Positions 16,448-25,070 are shown, counted from the first letter of the stretch. The stretch is 64,000 nucleotides of DNA from Vreelandella subterranea (GCF_900111305.1 NZ_FOGS01000012.1:1-64000); one strand, 5' to 3'. Notes: a model not told the origin generated them from the sequence alone. A program made the numbers and translations.

Positions 16448-16621
16448 TTATGAGGACAATGCCTTCTCAAGGAACTCTCGTATTGCTTGCCTCTGTTCTA
16501 ACTCACCACGAATCGTGTGATTCCAGTGCCCGTCGTAACCGCAAAGGGGGCAGTCAGGGTAACTGTCGTCTTTGTCGGGCATTACCCGGTCTATCATTTC
16601 TTCAGTTACTTCAATGGCCAT
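16448..16621 (-). CDS. small CxxC-HxxH protein at prophage right end
   Basis: A 57-residue reading frame facing the methylase, with GGAG eight bases before its ATG at 16621. The product reads MAIEVTEEMIDRVMP at the start; then CPLCGYDGHWNH supplies two Cys and two His spaced CxxC-x4-HxxH, a likely zinc site; a charged helix (RGELEQRQAIREFLEKAL) ends it. Codon use looks natural. I do not know the family. Convergent orientation at the phage edge suggests a lysogenic accessory gene, or the first host gene beyond the phage end. Confidence 0.55.
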   Translation of the reverse strand: MAIEVTEEMIDRVMPDKDDSYPDCPLCGYDGHWNHTIRGELEQRQAIREFLEKALSS

Positions 16622-17162
16622 GCTGCGTACTCCGTAGCTCGCTCATCCTAACCAGGCGCGGTATCTCAGCCAAGTATACCGCAAAATGTAAATTCTGGAG
16701 GGAGCGGAGACTGTGCCGCAGGCTGCGATGTTCAGGTTTTTGCGATTAGCTCAGGGCCTACCTTCTGTGATTCGTGGCCATCAATTTGATATGCCAAAGG
16801 TGCCGCAAATTCAGAACTTAATAGGCTATTACGCTAATGCCAAAGCAAGCGCGAGGCTGTGCCAAATCTGGCGCGCGTTTACAGCTTCTTGTTACGGATT
16901 GCCGGTTCTGCAGATTGCTGCATGGAGACGTCTCCTTGGGGAATGCTACCCAGCGTTACCGCCGAGTATTGCTTTGGGCAAATATGTAATGACATTAACT
17001 GACAGTCTATGGTTTATCAATATTACGCATCAACGCTTGAGTATGAGCCATATCGGCCGCAGGATGCCCGGCTTGAACCTTTCGGCTTAAAAAGCCGCTA
17101 ATGTCTTGTGTTGCCAAGTATGGTAAAAGTAATGCGCAGCGCACTTCATCAACGAGTCACGC
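16622..17162. other. prophage right-end / pilB upstream region
   Basis: About 540 bases with lower GC than both flanks. The right attachment end of the Mu-like prophage should lie here or just left of here. I see several short similar elements (ACCGCAAAATG near 16677, TGCCGCAGG near 16715, TGCCGCAAATTCAG near 16801, TGCCAAATCTGG near 16859) that could be transposase-binding repeats, but no clear terminal sequence. A GTG-started reading frame of 125 codons (16713-17090) and one of 30 codons (17009-17101) are open but have no recognised product. No pilA is seen. A small stem, CGGCTT/AAGCCG, sits near 17084-17098. Confidence 0.5.
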
Positions 17163-18920
17163 ATGAGCGAACCCAATTTCGAGTCAACCCTAAGCCATGC
17201 CGCCGCCCGGGGCGGGCTGCGCGGCATCGCCCAGCGTCTGGTCAAGCACGGGTTGCTGACTGAAGCTCAGGCGGCCACCGCCGAGGCGACGGCGTTCGAC
17301 CTGGATATTTCACTACTCCAGCACGTTGTTGACAGCGGCCTGGTCGATCCCAGGCAATCAGCGATAGCCGCTGGCTGGGAGTATGGCTTGCCGGTGATCG
17401 ATCTCAACGCCGTGCGTTTATCGTCACTGCCACCAGCGGCTGACTATCCAATTAAAGTCCTTCAGCACTTGACGGTGTTGCCGTTAGCGCGCCACGGCCA
17501 CCGACTTACCGTTGCCGTCCCTTATCCGGCGACACTTACCCAACTGGATGAACTGCAATTTGCCACCGGACTGAGCGTTGAAGGTGTGCTCGCGCCTGTT
17601 GACCAACTGAGCACGGCGTTGAACCAGTATCTCACCCAGAATGAACGCAGCATGCTGGAGGAACTTGATGACATCGACGACGCCGTCAGTTCCTTGAATG
17701 TTGTCCAGGGGGCATCCGGTGAAGACGCTCCCCTCGAGGAAGCGCCCCAGAACAGCGACGACGCCCCGATCGTCAAATTCGTCAATAAACTGTTGCTGGA
17801 TGCGATTCGCCGGGGCGCCTCGGATATCCATTTCGAGCCCTATGAAACCCAGTACCGGGTTCGCTTCCGGATTGATGGCATGCTGATCGAGGTGGCACGG
17901 CCGCCTTTTGCCATGCGTAACCGTATCGCCGCGCGTTTGAAGATCATGGCCCGGCTGGATATCTCCGAGCGCCGCCTGCCCCAGGACGGGGCGATCAAAC
18001 TCAAGCTGTCACGCACCCGCTCTCTCGACTTCAGGGTCAATTCACTGCCGACGGTGTATGGTGAAAAGCTCGTGCTGAGGATTCTTGACCCCACCGCCAC
18101 CCAACTGGGCATTGAGCAGTTAGGCTTCACCGATGACCAGCGCGGTCATTACGAACGGGCGCTGGCGCAGCCGCAAGGCATGATTCTTGTGACCGGCCCG
18201 ACGGGCAGCGGTAAAACCGTATCGCTGTATACCGGCATCAATATTCTTAATCAGATAGAGCGCAATATCTGCACCGCCGAAGACCCAGTGGAAATCAAGG
18301 TTCCCGGCGTCAACCAGGTCAACGTACTGCCGAAGATCGGTCTGGATTTTGCCAGCGCGTTAAGGGCGTTCCTGCGCCAGGACCCTGACGTGGTCATGGT
18401 CGGTGAAATACGCGACCTGGAAACCGCCGAGATCTCCGTCAAAGCGGCCCAGACCGGCCACCTGGTGCTGTCGACGGTACATACCAACTCGGCGGCCGAA
18501 ACCCTTACTCGCCTGTCCAATATGGGGGTGTCTTCCTTCAATATTGCAAGCGCGGTCAGCCTGATCATTGCCCAGCGCCTGGCGCGCAAGCTTTGCCCTC
18601 ACTGCAAGGAACCGGCTGACATTCCCCACGAAGCACTGAGACGCGAAGGGTTCAGCCAACAGGCGATTCAGCAGTCCACCCTATTTCGCCCGGTCGGTTG
18701 CAAGCAGTGTACCCACGGCTACAAGGGGCGCGTGGGTGTCTACGAAGTCGTGCCGATTACCGATGCGATGCGCCAGTTGATCATGCGCGATGCCAACTCT
18801 CTGGATATCGACCAGCTGGCCCGCCGTGAGGGGTATCCGAGCCTGCATCAGAGCGGTCTTTTAAAAGTGATGCAAGGGATCACGAGCCTCGAGGAAGTCA
18901 ACCGTGTCAGCAAGGAGTAA
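17163..18920 (+). CDS. pilB: type IV pilus extension ATPase PilB
   Basis: A 585-residue GspE/PilB ATPase that drives pilus extension from the inner membrane. The N-terminal MshEN-type domain (to about 160) is followed by a linker of acidic residues, then the conserved ATPase with APIVKFVNKLLLDAIRRGASDIHFEP, Walker A GPTGSGKT at about 345-352, an Asp box and Walker B (VMVGEIRD), His box and a C-terminal tetracysteine zinc site (CPHC ... CKQC). Length is usual. It heads pilB-pilC-pilD, with pilC three bases after. No clear SD is seen. PilA is not nearby; a prophage lies directly upstream. Confidence 0.96.
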   Translation: MSEPNFESTLSHAAARGGLRGIAQRLVKHGLLTEAQAATAEATAFDLDISLLQHVVDSGLVDPRQSAIAAGWEYGLPVIDLNAVRLSSLPPAADYPIKVLQHLTVLPLARHGHRLTVAVPYPATLTQLDELQFATGLSVEGVLAPVDQLSTALNQYLTQNERSMLEELDDIDDAVSSLNVVQGASGEDAPLEEAPQNSDDAPIVKFVNKLLLDAIRRGASDIHFEPYETQYRVRFRIDGMLIEVARPPFAMRNRIAARLKIMARLDISERRLPQDGAIKLKLSRTRSLDFRVNSLPTVYGEKLVLRILDPTATQLGIEQLGFTDDQRGHYERALAQPQGMILVTGPTGSGKTVSLYTGINILNQIERNICTAEDPVEIKVPGVNQVNVLPKIGLDFASALRAFLRQDPDVVMVGEIRDLETAEISVKAAQTGHLVLSTVHTNSAAETLTRLSNMGVSSFNIASAVSLIIAQRLARKLCPHCKEPADIPHEALRREGFSQQAIQQSTLFRPVGCKQCTHGYKGRVGVYEVVPITDAMRQLIMRDANSLDIDQLARREGYPSLHQSGLLKVMQGITSLEEVNRVSKE

Positions 18921-18923
18921 ACC

Positions 18924-20156
18924 ATGGCCAAGTCGCCTCGGGCTCGTCGTCAGCCAAGCATTCAGCTTTACCGCTGGAAGTGGGAAGGCACTGGGCCTCA
19001 GAATCGCACGCTCAGCGGTGAAATAATTGGCCGCAGCAAGGCAGACGTTGCCAGCGAGCTCGCCAATCAGCAGATCAACGTCAAGCGGTTACGCAAGAAA
19101 GGCGGCCTCAGTGGTCGCGGGCGAATCAGCCCACACGACATCATGGTGTTTGCCCGCCAGATGGCGACCATGATTCGGGCCGGTATTCCGCTACTCCAGG
19201 CGTTTCAGGTGGTCGCCGAGAGCCTCAAAAAGCCGGCGATGGTAGCGCTGGTGCAGCAAATGATGAGCGATGTGTCCGCTGGGGCCAGCTTCTCCGATGC
19301 ACTACGCCGTCACCCCAAGCACTTTGACCGTCTGTTTGTGAACCTTGTTGAAGCAGGCGAGCAATCCGGCGCACTTGACCAGATGCTTGAACGCATCGCC
19401 ACTTACAAGGAAAAAGTCGAGTCGCTTAAGAGTCGCGTCAAGAAGGCCATGTGGTATCCCTCCGCAGTGCTCCTGATCGGTGTCGGGGTCACCCTTCTGC
19501 TACTTATCAAAGTGGTGCCCGAATTCGACAGCATGTTTGACAGTTTTGGCGCGGAACTGCCTGCCTTGACGCAGATGACAGTCAACCTGTCAGGCCTTGC
19601 CCAGCGTTATTGGCCCCACGCACTGGGGGGCACCATCGCGGGGGTATTGCTGCTCAAGCAGGCGATTAACCGTTCTCCCCGCGTTGCTTACCGCGCACAC
19701 AGCATTCTATTACGCCTGCCCATCATCGGGGACATCCTGCATAAATCGGCAGTGGCGCGGTTTGCCCGAACCCTTGCGACCACCTTTGCGTCGGGCGTGC
19801 CGCTGGTCGAGGGACTGGATACGGCATCCGGGGCAACCGGCAATAGAGTCTACGAACGCGCCGTCACCCGGACACGCCATGACGTGGCCACCGGTCAACA
19901 GTTACACTTTGCCATGCGCATGACCAATCAGTTCCCGCCCCTGGCGGTGCAGATGGTCAGCATCGGTGAAGAAGCAGGCTCGCTGGATGCCATGTTAAAC
20001 CGCGTCGCGGACTACTACGAAGAAGAAGTCGACAACAAGGTGGATGCCTTAACCTCGCTGATGGAACCGCTCATTATCGTGGTATTGGGTCTGCTGGTCG
20101 GCGGTGTCGTGGTGTCGATGTACTTACCCATTTTCAACTTAGGCTCGGCCCTGTAA
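18924..20156 (+). CDS. pilC: type IV pilus inner-membrane platform PilC
   Basis: A 410-residue GspF/PilC protein, the membrane platform that PilB rotates. Two copies of the GspF domain are seen (about 75-200 and 280-400), each with the FARQMATMIRAGIPLLQAF-type opening, and three hydrophobic segments (near 180-200, 225-245 and 375-400). The motif GEQSGALDQML and its copy GEEAGSLDAMLNRVADYYEEEVD are diagnostic. Co-transcribed with pilB and pilD. Confidence 0.96.
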   Translation: MAKSPRARRQPSIQLYRWKWEGTGPQNRTLSGEIIGRSKADVASELANQQINVKRLRKKGGLSGRGRISPHDIMVFARQMATMIRAGIPLLQAFQVVAESLKKPAMVALVQQMMSDVSAGASFSDALRRHPKHFDRLFVNLVEAGEQSGALDQMLERIATYKEKVESLKSRVKKAMWYPSAVLLIGVGVTLLLLIKVVPEFDSMFDSFGAELPALTQMTVNLSGLAQRYWPHALGGTIAGVLLLKQAINRSPRVAYRAHSILLRLPIIGDILHKSAVARFARTLATTFASGVPLVEGLDTASGATGNRVYERAVTRTRHDVATGQQLHFAMRMTNQFPPLAVQMVSIGEEAGSLDAMLNRVADYYEEEVDNKVDALTSLMEPLIIVVLGLLVGGVVVSMYLPIFNLGSAL

Positions 20157-20177
20157 GGCGTCGTGCAAAGGCATGTC

Positions 20178-21023
20178 ATGCAGCATTTTTCGACCATTTT
20201 CTGGCCACTGATTTTTTTATTGGGGCTATGCCTGGGCAGCTTTCTCAATGTGGTGATTACCCGTCTGCCCGTCATACTGATGCGGCAGTGGCGTCAGGAA
20301 GCTCGCGCCCAGCTCGCGCTGACTGAAGAGCCATCGCCGCGCTTCAATCTGGCCCAGCCACGCTCAATGTGCCCCCGCTGCGAATACTCTATCGCCTGGC
20401 ACGATAATCTGCCGTTGATCGGCTGGCTCAAACGACGTGGGCGCTGCGCGCACTGCAATGCCCGTATCAGCTTGCAATATCCGCTCATCGAGCTTGCGGG
20501 TGGCATCCTGGCCATCAGCATCGCCCTGCTTTATGGCATCAGTTGGCAGGCGCTATGGCTTTATGGCGCCTGCTTGACGCTACTCGCCCTGGCCGTCATT
20601 GACTGGCGTGTACAGCTACTGCCCGATATTTTGACACTGCCGCTGCTGTGGGCCGGTCTGATCTATCAATGGCTGTTTCAACCCGCTTTTCTGGCCGATG
20701 CCGTTATCGGTGCCGTGGTCGGCTATATGAGCCTCTGGAGTTTTTACTGGTTGTTCAAGCTGACTACCGGCAAGGAAGGCATGGGCTTTGGTGACTTCAA
20801 GCTGCTCGCTGCATTGGGGGCCTGGCTGGGTTGGCTATCACTTCCACTGGTCGTGCTGTTTTCGGCGGGTTTGGGCGCCATACTCGGCCTGGCCTATCAA
20901 GCGTCATCACCCCAGGCGCGCGGCACCCCCATGCCGTTCGGACCTTTTTTAGCCCTCGCCGGTTGGATGATGCTGCTAGCTGGCAACGATATATTAGCGG
21001 TATACCTTAATATCGTCAGTTAA
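20178..21023 (+). CDS. pilD: prepilin peptidase / N-methyltransferase PilD
   Basis: A 281-residue membrane aspartyl protease that cleaves prepilin leaders and methylates the new N-terminus. ATG 20178 has AAAGG upstream and is chosen over GTG 20163. The cytoplasmic loop has the paired CPRC and CAHC zinc knuckles, the first catalytic Asp is in IDWRVQLLPD and the second in GMGFGDFKLL. About eight membrane helices are apparent. It ends the pilBCD set and is followed 39 bases later by coaE, as in pseudomonads. Confidence 0.95.
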   Translation: MQHFSTIFWPLIFLLGLCLGSFLNVVITRLPVILMRQWRQEARAQLALTEEPSPRFNLAQPRSMCPRCEYSIAWHDNLPLIGWLKRRGRCAHCNARISLQYPLIELAGGILAISIALLYGISWQALWLYGACLTLLALAVIDWRVQLLPDILTLPLLWAGLIYQWLFQPAFLADAVIGAVVGYMSLWSFYWLFKLTTGKEGMGFGDFKLLAALGAWLGWLSLPLVVLFSAGLGAILGLAYQASSPQARGTPMPFGPFLALAGWMMLLAGNDILAVYLNIVS

Positions 21024-21062
21024 GCCTGACGGTCCAAATGACATATCACAGGTAGATGCACC

Positions 21063-21665
21063 ATGATTATTGGCCTTACAGGCGGCATCGGCTCAGGCAA
21101 GTCAACCGTCGCCCGCGCCTTTGGCGAACGCGGTATCGGATGGGTCGACGCCGATGATGTGGCCCGTGAGGTTGTCGCACCCGGCGAGCCCGCGCTTGAC
21201 GCTATCGGTGAGCATTTTGGACCCGAGGTGATTGATCAGGACGGGGCACTCGACCGTGCCGCTTTGCGCAAGATCATTTTTGAAGCTCCCGAACAACGCC
21301 AATGGCTTGAGCAACTTACCCACCCTCTGATTCGCGAGCGAATTATCGCCCGGCTAGAGAATATTCAGTCGGGGCCCTCTCCGTATGCGCTGCTGGTATC
21401 GCCTTTACTGTTCGAATCGGGCCAAGCGGTATTAGTGGATCGTACCCTGGTGATCGATATTCCCATCGACATGCAGCTATCCCGAACACTTGAGCGCGAT
21501 GGTGTCAGTGAAGCAAATGTGCGTGCTATTCTGGACGCACAGATGTCGCGCGAGGAACGCTGTGCCCGTGCCGATGACATCATCGACAACAGTCGCGATA
21601 TTGCGCATATGCAGCACCAGGTCGCCCAACTTGATCAACACTATCGAGAGCGACTATCGTCGTGA
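21063..21665 (+). CDS. coaE: dephospho-CoA kinase
   Basis: A 200-residue kinase for the last step of CoA synthesis, phosphorylating the 3' hydroxyl of dephospho-CoA. P-loop GLTGGIGSGKS at residues 4-14, DADDVAREV with the substrate-binding Asp, and the lid/CoA region QLTHPLIRERI. The C-terminal RADDIIDNSRD is typical. The position after pilD and before yacG is conserved in gammaproteobacteria. Confidence 0.95.
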   Translation: MIIGLTGGIGSGKSTVARAFGERGIGWVDADDVAREVVAPGEPALDAIGEHFGPEVIDQDGALDRAALRKIIFEAPEQRQWLEQLTHPLIRERIIARLENIQSGPSPYALLVSPLLFESGQAVLVDRTLVIDIPIDMQLSRTLERDGVSEANVRAILDAQMSREERCARADDIIDNSRDIAHMQHQVAQLDQHYRERLSS

Positions 21666-21727
21666 CCCGTTGACGGCCTTTGAGGCTTCCTCCTTCACTG
21701 ATCACGTTTTACATTTGCGGATATTTT

Positions 21728-21961
21728 ATGTCTCAACCTGCTAATGACAGCCCATTTGAAGTCGCCTGCCCTCAATGCTCACGAACCGTTGCATGGAGTA
21801 GCGAGAGTCCTTTCCGTCCGTTTTGCAGTAAACGCTGCCAGCAGCTCGATCTGGGAGCCTGGGCGGAAGAATCCCACCGAATAGCCGGTGAAAATGCCAT
21901 GGACGAAGCCGATATCGACGCCCTGCTGGCGCGGGCTGACCGCGATGCACCACTTTCCTGA
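21728..21961 (+). CDS. yacG: DNA gyrase inhibitor YacG
   Basis: A 77-residue zinc protein. ATG 21728 is chosen because the residues upstream do not match the family. Four cysteines in CPQC ... FCSKRCQ bind zinc, followed by LDLGAWAEESHRIAG. In E. coli it binds GyrB and inhibits gyrase. It is linked to coaE as usual, and its stop abuts the ATG of the Tus-like gene. Confidence 0.93.
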   Translation: MSQPANDSPFEVACPQCSRTVAWSSESPFRPFCSKRCQQLDLGAWAEESHRIAGENAMDEADIDALLARADRDAPLS

Positions 21962-22837
21962 ATGACCGCACCTGACTACCCTGCCTACCATCTTATGCAG
22001 CACCTTGAACGGTGCTTTGATGATCTGATGGCCGCGCTGAACGTACTCGCCACGCAATACGCAGCGCAGTGTCCGCCTACCTGGATGCTGTCGCCCACAG
22101 CCGATTCCTCACCGGAAGGGTTCAGAGCGGCACTTTTCGATGTCTGGCATCAGACGGGGCAGGATGGTCGGGAAACGCGCAATTATCTGGGTATCGTTGT
22201 CGCCAACGATGAGCTTATCGACGCTGCTCGCCATGTAAATATAGCCAAAGACGCATTCCATGCGGGCTTGCAGAAGATTAAAAGCACTACCCCCAAAGCA
22301 CTGAGTGACGCTAAGGCGAAGCTAACCACTCGCCACCCGGATGTTAATCATGTCTTACGTAAAGAAGGGTTGGCGCGGTTACATTTAAAACAATGCTGGC
22401 GTCATTTGCCTATCGCCGATGCCGAAGTCGCAAAAGTGCGCTTTGCCTGGTATCAAAGCGGACGTTCGATTAAACGTATCACCGTCAGAGACGCCGAACA
22501 AAAGCTACTTCGGCTGGATACTGATGCGCCTCATATAAAAGTGCAATTGCGTCGTCTTGCAGGCTTGCCCAGCGAAGAACCGCTTGCCCAGGCTCAAGCC
22601 CAGGCACCGCTAATGCGTGCCAATCTCTTTTTTAACCACCCGTTAGCGGATGGCCACACGCGACGGGCGCTGAACGTCTCCATGCCCCTTTTCGTTCCCA
22701 ATGAGCGCTTGGGAATGCCCGATATCAAGGCACCGCCAACTCACCCCCAGCCACAACGTACACGCGCGACTCGGCGCGATGAAAAGCTGGAGTCCGATGT
22801 TTTCCTACCCAGCCTGCGCGTGTATCGCTACCGCTAA
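21962..22837 (+). CDS. Tus-like replication terminus site-binding protein
   Basis: A 291-residue protein that resembles E. coli Tus (309) across its length. The central RHVNIAKDAFHAGLQKI matches the Tus HIQHINKLKTTFEHI helix region; KVRFAWYQSGRSIKR and the following RDAEQKLLRLD match LRFGWANKHIIKN and RDEVLAQLEK; the C-terminal LPSLRVYRYR matches IPRLHLYVAD. The RHP in the second block lies where Tus has RHLP with the His that captures the flipped Ter cytosine. Tus binds Ter sites and stops forks moving in one direction. It abuts yacG, so is probably read in the coaE-yacG transcript. Alignment was by eye; the family is likely but not proved. Confidence 0.8.
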   Translation: MTAPDYPAYHLMQHLERCFDDLMAALNVLATQYAAQCPPTWMLSPTADSSPEGFRAALFDVWHQTGQDGRETRNYLGIVVANDELIDAARHVNIAKDAFHAGLQKIKSTTPKALSDAKAKLTTRHPDVNHVLRKEGLARLHLKQCWRHLPIADAEVAKVRFAWYQSGRSIKRITVRDAEQKLLRLDTDAPHIKVQLRRLAGLPSEEPLAQAQAQAPLMRANLFFNHPLADGHTRRALNVSMPLFVPNERLGMPDIKAPPTHPQPQRTRATRRDEKLESDVFLPSLRVYRYR

Positions 22838-22876
22838 GCTTATTTAAACAGCGGGTTAACAACCAGGTTTAATCAA

Positions 22877-23218
22877 TCAGGCAGGCGCCTGCTCCTCTGT
22901 CCAACGCCCGGACGCCAGCAGCGTCTCGATCAGCTCGCGCAGCTCGTGCGAGGCAATGTGGTATTCCGTCAGCAATGCTTCGAATTGCTGCTTAAACGCC
23001 TCCTCTCGTAATTGAGCCTGCTTTTCGGCGTCTTCCTCTTCAAGCGCCTCCAGGGAACGCACTGGCGGCCCGGTGGGAATCTCCATCGCCTTGCCAGGGT
23101 CCTCTAGCTGACGAAGCGCTTGCGCAAACGCATCATCCAGTTCGCGAAATTTACGAAGCTTGTCGCGCTCATCCATCGGTTTCTGAACTTTTTGATATTT
23201 CATTGATATGTCATTCAC
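22877..23218 (-). CDS. hypothetical acidic coiled-coil protein
   Basis: A 113-residue soluble protein, very rich in Glu, Lys, Arg and Leu, mostly helical with heptad-like runs (EEEDAEKQAQLREEAFKQQFEALL). No motif known to me. It may start at GTG 23218 or at ATG 23203; neither has an ideal SD. It converges with the Tus-like gene across 39 bases and is separated from the AraC-type gene by 359 bases. Confidence 0.6.
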   Translation of the reverse strand: MNDISMKYQKVQKPMDERDKLRKFRELDDAFAQALRQLEDPGKAMEIPTGPPVRSLEALEEEDAEKQAQLREEAFKQQFEALLTEYHIASHELRELIETLLASGRWTEEQAPA

Positions 23219-23577
23219 ACCCTTTTGATTGAGGGATACGCCTGTCTATAAGGCTATTTTCCCCAAAAACTGTGCCCAAACGCGTAAAAAGCCAAAGCCA
23301 ACTTGCCTTCGAGAGCTGTTACTAGCATAAAGAGAGCATCACTATGTACCGGTGCATATAGTAAATAATACTTACGTATCGCTGCATATTTTGCGACCAC
23401 TGCAATACAACGCTGCAATGTCATCACTGGGCGCTAGTGTCAACATTGAGGCAGCAAAAGCCGCCGCCGCGTTGTACTGACGTTGGGGCAACTTCGAGAC
23501 ACCAAGGCACCGGGAGGGTGCACATTACCGCCGGCAACACCATCTGGCGGTGACACTCATGCATGGGAGGCCAGATA
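23219..23577. other. AT-rich intergenic region with repeats, upstream of AraC-type gene
   Basis: A gene-free stretch of 359 bases between divergent genes. Direct repeats TGCATAT at 23353-23359 and 23383-23389 are 30 bases apart, about three helical turns. An imperfect 13-base dyad lies at 23416-23428/23436-23448, and an ACCGCC/GGCGGT stem shortly before the regulator's SD. These could be operators for the downstream regulator. I see no convincing promoter and no RNA gene. Confidence 0.4.
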
Positions 23578-24408
23578 ATGTTCAATGCTATGACACGAGC
23601 TGAGATCTGGCTGCAAGACACACTTGAAAAGCCATTGAGTATTGACGATCTTGCTCAACATCTAGGGTATTCAGCGTCTCAAGTACGACGCCAATTCCGT
23701 CATTACTTTCACACATCGCCGAGTGCTTATCGAGAAAAACGTCGGCTAGAGCGTGCGGCGGTTTTACTCGTCTTCACTCCCCGTAATATAGCGCAGATCG
23801 CGCTACATTGCGGTTATCAAAACCACTCGTCTTTTTCACGAGCGTTTCTGAGACATTTCCAGCTATCCCCACGACACTACCGTCAGGCCATGGGCCATGT
23901 GATGCATCAGCAAATACCGCCTTACGGTTACACGACTCAAATCAAGCAGACGCCTGCACGGCAGGCCGTTCTCATGCGACTCTATAAAGCGCCAGAGCAC
24001 CTTCAAGGGCTTGGAGATAGCAATTACCATGGTCACCAGCTGGAAAGCCTGCAAGCAAGGCTGGCAGACTCAACACCCGCAATTTCACTGCCTGATTTAC
24101 TCAGCGAAAAAGTCGATGCTCTAAGCGATCAAGCTGCGCACCCGGTACGTACCGATATCGGGCTCTACCTTGAAACGCTTCACAACATGAAGAGCATTCC
24201 GCTGCCCGCGCCCTACCGCCGTATTAATATTGCAGCACGCCACTATGCGAGCACCTGCTTCGAGGAATTTTCACAACTTTCACGCGCGCTGACCAGCATG
24301 CTGCTGGAACTCTTGCATAAACAAAAAGGCTATTACATCAGCGGCGAGGCGCCCATGGTACTGTGGAAACCCGATTATTTGGAATTGAGGGTACCGCTGA
24401 ATCAATGA
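23578..24408 (+). CDS. AraC-family transcriptional regulator, GyrI-like C-terminus
   Basis: A 276-residue regulator with its DNA-binding domain first (about 8-105): two helix-turn-helix units, SIDDLAQHLGYSASQVRRQFRHYF and IAQIALHCGYQNHSSFSRAF. The rest resembles the GyrI-like ligand-binding domain seen behind such N-terminal HTH pairs (Rob type), ending in the short-strand RVPL. ATG 23578 is chosen as GGGAGG lies eight bases upstream. GC is lower than the neighbours, suggesting recent arrival. Effector and targets unknown; direct repeats upstream suggest autoregulation. Confidence 0.85.
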   Translation: MFNAMTRAEIWLQDTLEKPLSIDDLAQHLGYSASQVRRQFRHYFHTSPSAYREKRRLERAAVLLVFTPRNIAQIALHCGYQNHSSFSRAFLRHFQLSPRHYRQAMGHVMHQQIPPYGYTTQIKQTPARQAVLMRLYKAPEHLQGLGDSNYHGHQLESLQARLADSTPAISLPDLLSEKVDALSDQAAHPVRTDIGLYLETLHNMKSIPLPAPYRRINIAARHYASTCFEEFSQLSRALTSMLLELLHKQKGYYISGEAPMVLWKPDYLELRVPLNQ

Positions 24409-24434
24409 GGAAATGCCTGACCGGGGAAATAATA

Positions 24435-24465
24435 AAGTCGGCATTACCACTGGGCATGCCGACTT
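24435..24465. terminator. bidirectional terminator between AraC-type gene and mvaT
   Basis: A perfect 10-base stem AAGTCGGCAT (24435-24444) / ATGCCGACTT (24456-24465) with an 11-base loop. On the minus strand it is followed by a T-rich run (TTTATTATTT), so it best serves mvaT. Confidence 0.75.
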
Positions 24466-24473
24466 GGCGATAC

Positions 24474-24848
24474 TTAGTCTTCCATACGCACAAGCCAGGA
24501 CTCAACGGTCTCATCGCCGTGTTCGTCTTTCCAGCTACGCAGCCCCTTGTGGTTGCCTCCACGCGTTTCGATAACCTCACCTGTATGAGGGTTTTTATAA
24601 ATCTTTAAGCGGCGCTTGCGGCGGCCTGCATTGCTACTGGCGGGTTTTGAACCACGCTGATCGGCAGCAGGGTCTAGCAACGCCACTACATCAGTTGGGC
24701 GCTTGCCAAATTCATTCATGAGCGCCTCAAGCTTTGATTTAAACTCTAGTTCGCTCTTTAGGCGCTGATCACCCTCTAGTCGCTGAAGATCTTCTTGAAG
24801 CTGCTTCAGCTGCTGTTCTTTTTGGATGTATTCGTTAAGTAGTGACAT
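24474..24848 (-). CDS. mvaT: MvaT-family H-NS-like xenogeneic silencer
   Basis: A 124-residue protein with the Pseudomonas MvaT layout: SLLNEYIQKEQQLKQLQEDLQRLEGD coiled-coil dimerisation region (about 1-55), linker, and the C-terminal DNA-binding AT-hook-like domain KNPHTGEVIETRGGNHKGLRSWK. It silences AT-rich foreign DNA and pilus or matrix genes in pseudomonads. It is transcribed alone, with a probable promoter at 24931-24959 and a strong terminator. An AT-richer regulator gene and the prophage nearby are the sort of targets expected. Confidence 0.92.
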   Translation of the reverse strand: MSLLNEYIQKEQQLKQLQEDLQRLEGDQRLKSELEFKSKLEALMNEFGKRPTDVVALLDPAADQRGSKPASSNAGRRKRRLKIYKNPHTGEVIETRGGNHKGLRSWKDEHGDETVESWLVRMED

Positions 24849-24930
24849 GGGGAATCCTTTAACATCAGGTCAAACCAGATAAGATACCGAACGGACATTG
24901 TCAGTATCCATTAGTTCAGAATGCGCATTC

Positions 24931-24959
24931 ATTATTGCTGTAAAAAAGCCAACTGACAA
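24931..24959 (-). promoter_or_regulatory. putative sigma70 promoter of mvaT
   Basis: On the minus strand TTGTCA (24959-24954) is 17 bases from AATAAT (24936-24931), about 80 bases before the ATG, in a locally AT-rich stretch. Match to consensus is good but not unique. Confidence 0.45.
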
Positions 24960-25070
24960 CAGTCTAGTTGATTTTTAGTCAATTACGAAAGATATTTTAA
25001 AGATTGGCTTAGCAATGAATAACTTTTTAGTGGCTTAATCACCAAGTTATACAGGCAGGAAGTCACTGAC

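Noticed and set aside
16450..16749. Plus-strand frame of 99 codons after the methylase.
   Set aside because: It has no SD or recognisable features, and overlaps the better supported minus-strand CxxC-HxxH gene.
17009..17101. 30-codon frame MVYQYYASTLEYEPYRPQDA before pilB.
   Set aside because: Reads like a natural C-terminus, but is too short, lacks an SD and has no known match; could be a remnant.
22847..22872. GGTTGTTAAC on the minus strand just after the Tus-like gene, reminiscent of the Ter core.
   Set aside because: Has an extra base against the E. coli core and lies in a small dyad that may only be a terminator; no second copy was confirmed.
24849..25070. Expected ihfB downstream of rpsA.
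   Set aside because: No ihfB-like frame in the interval; it holds only the mvaT promoter region and AT-rich sequence.
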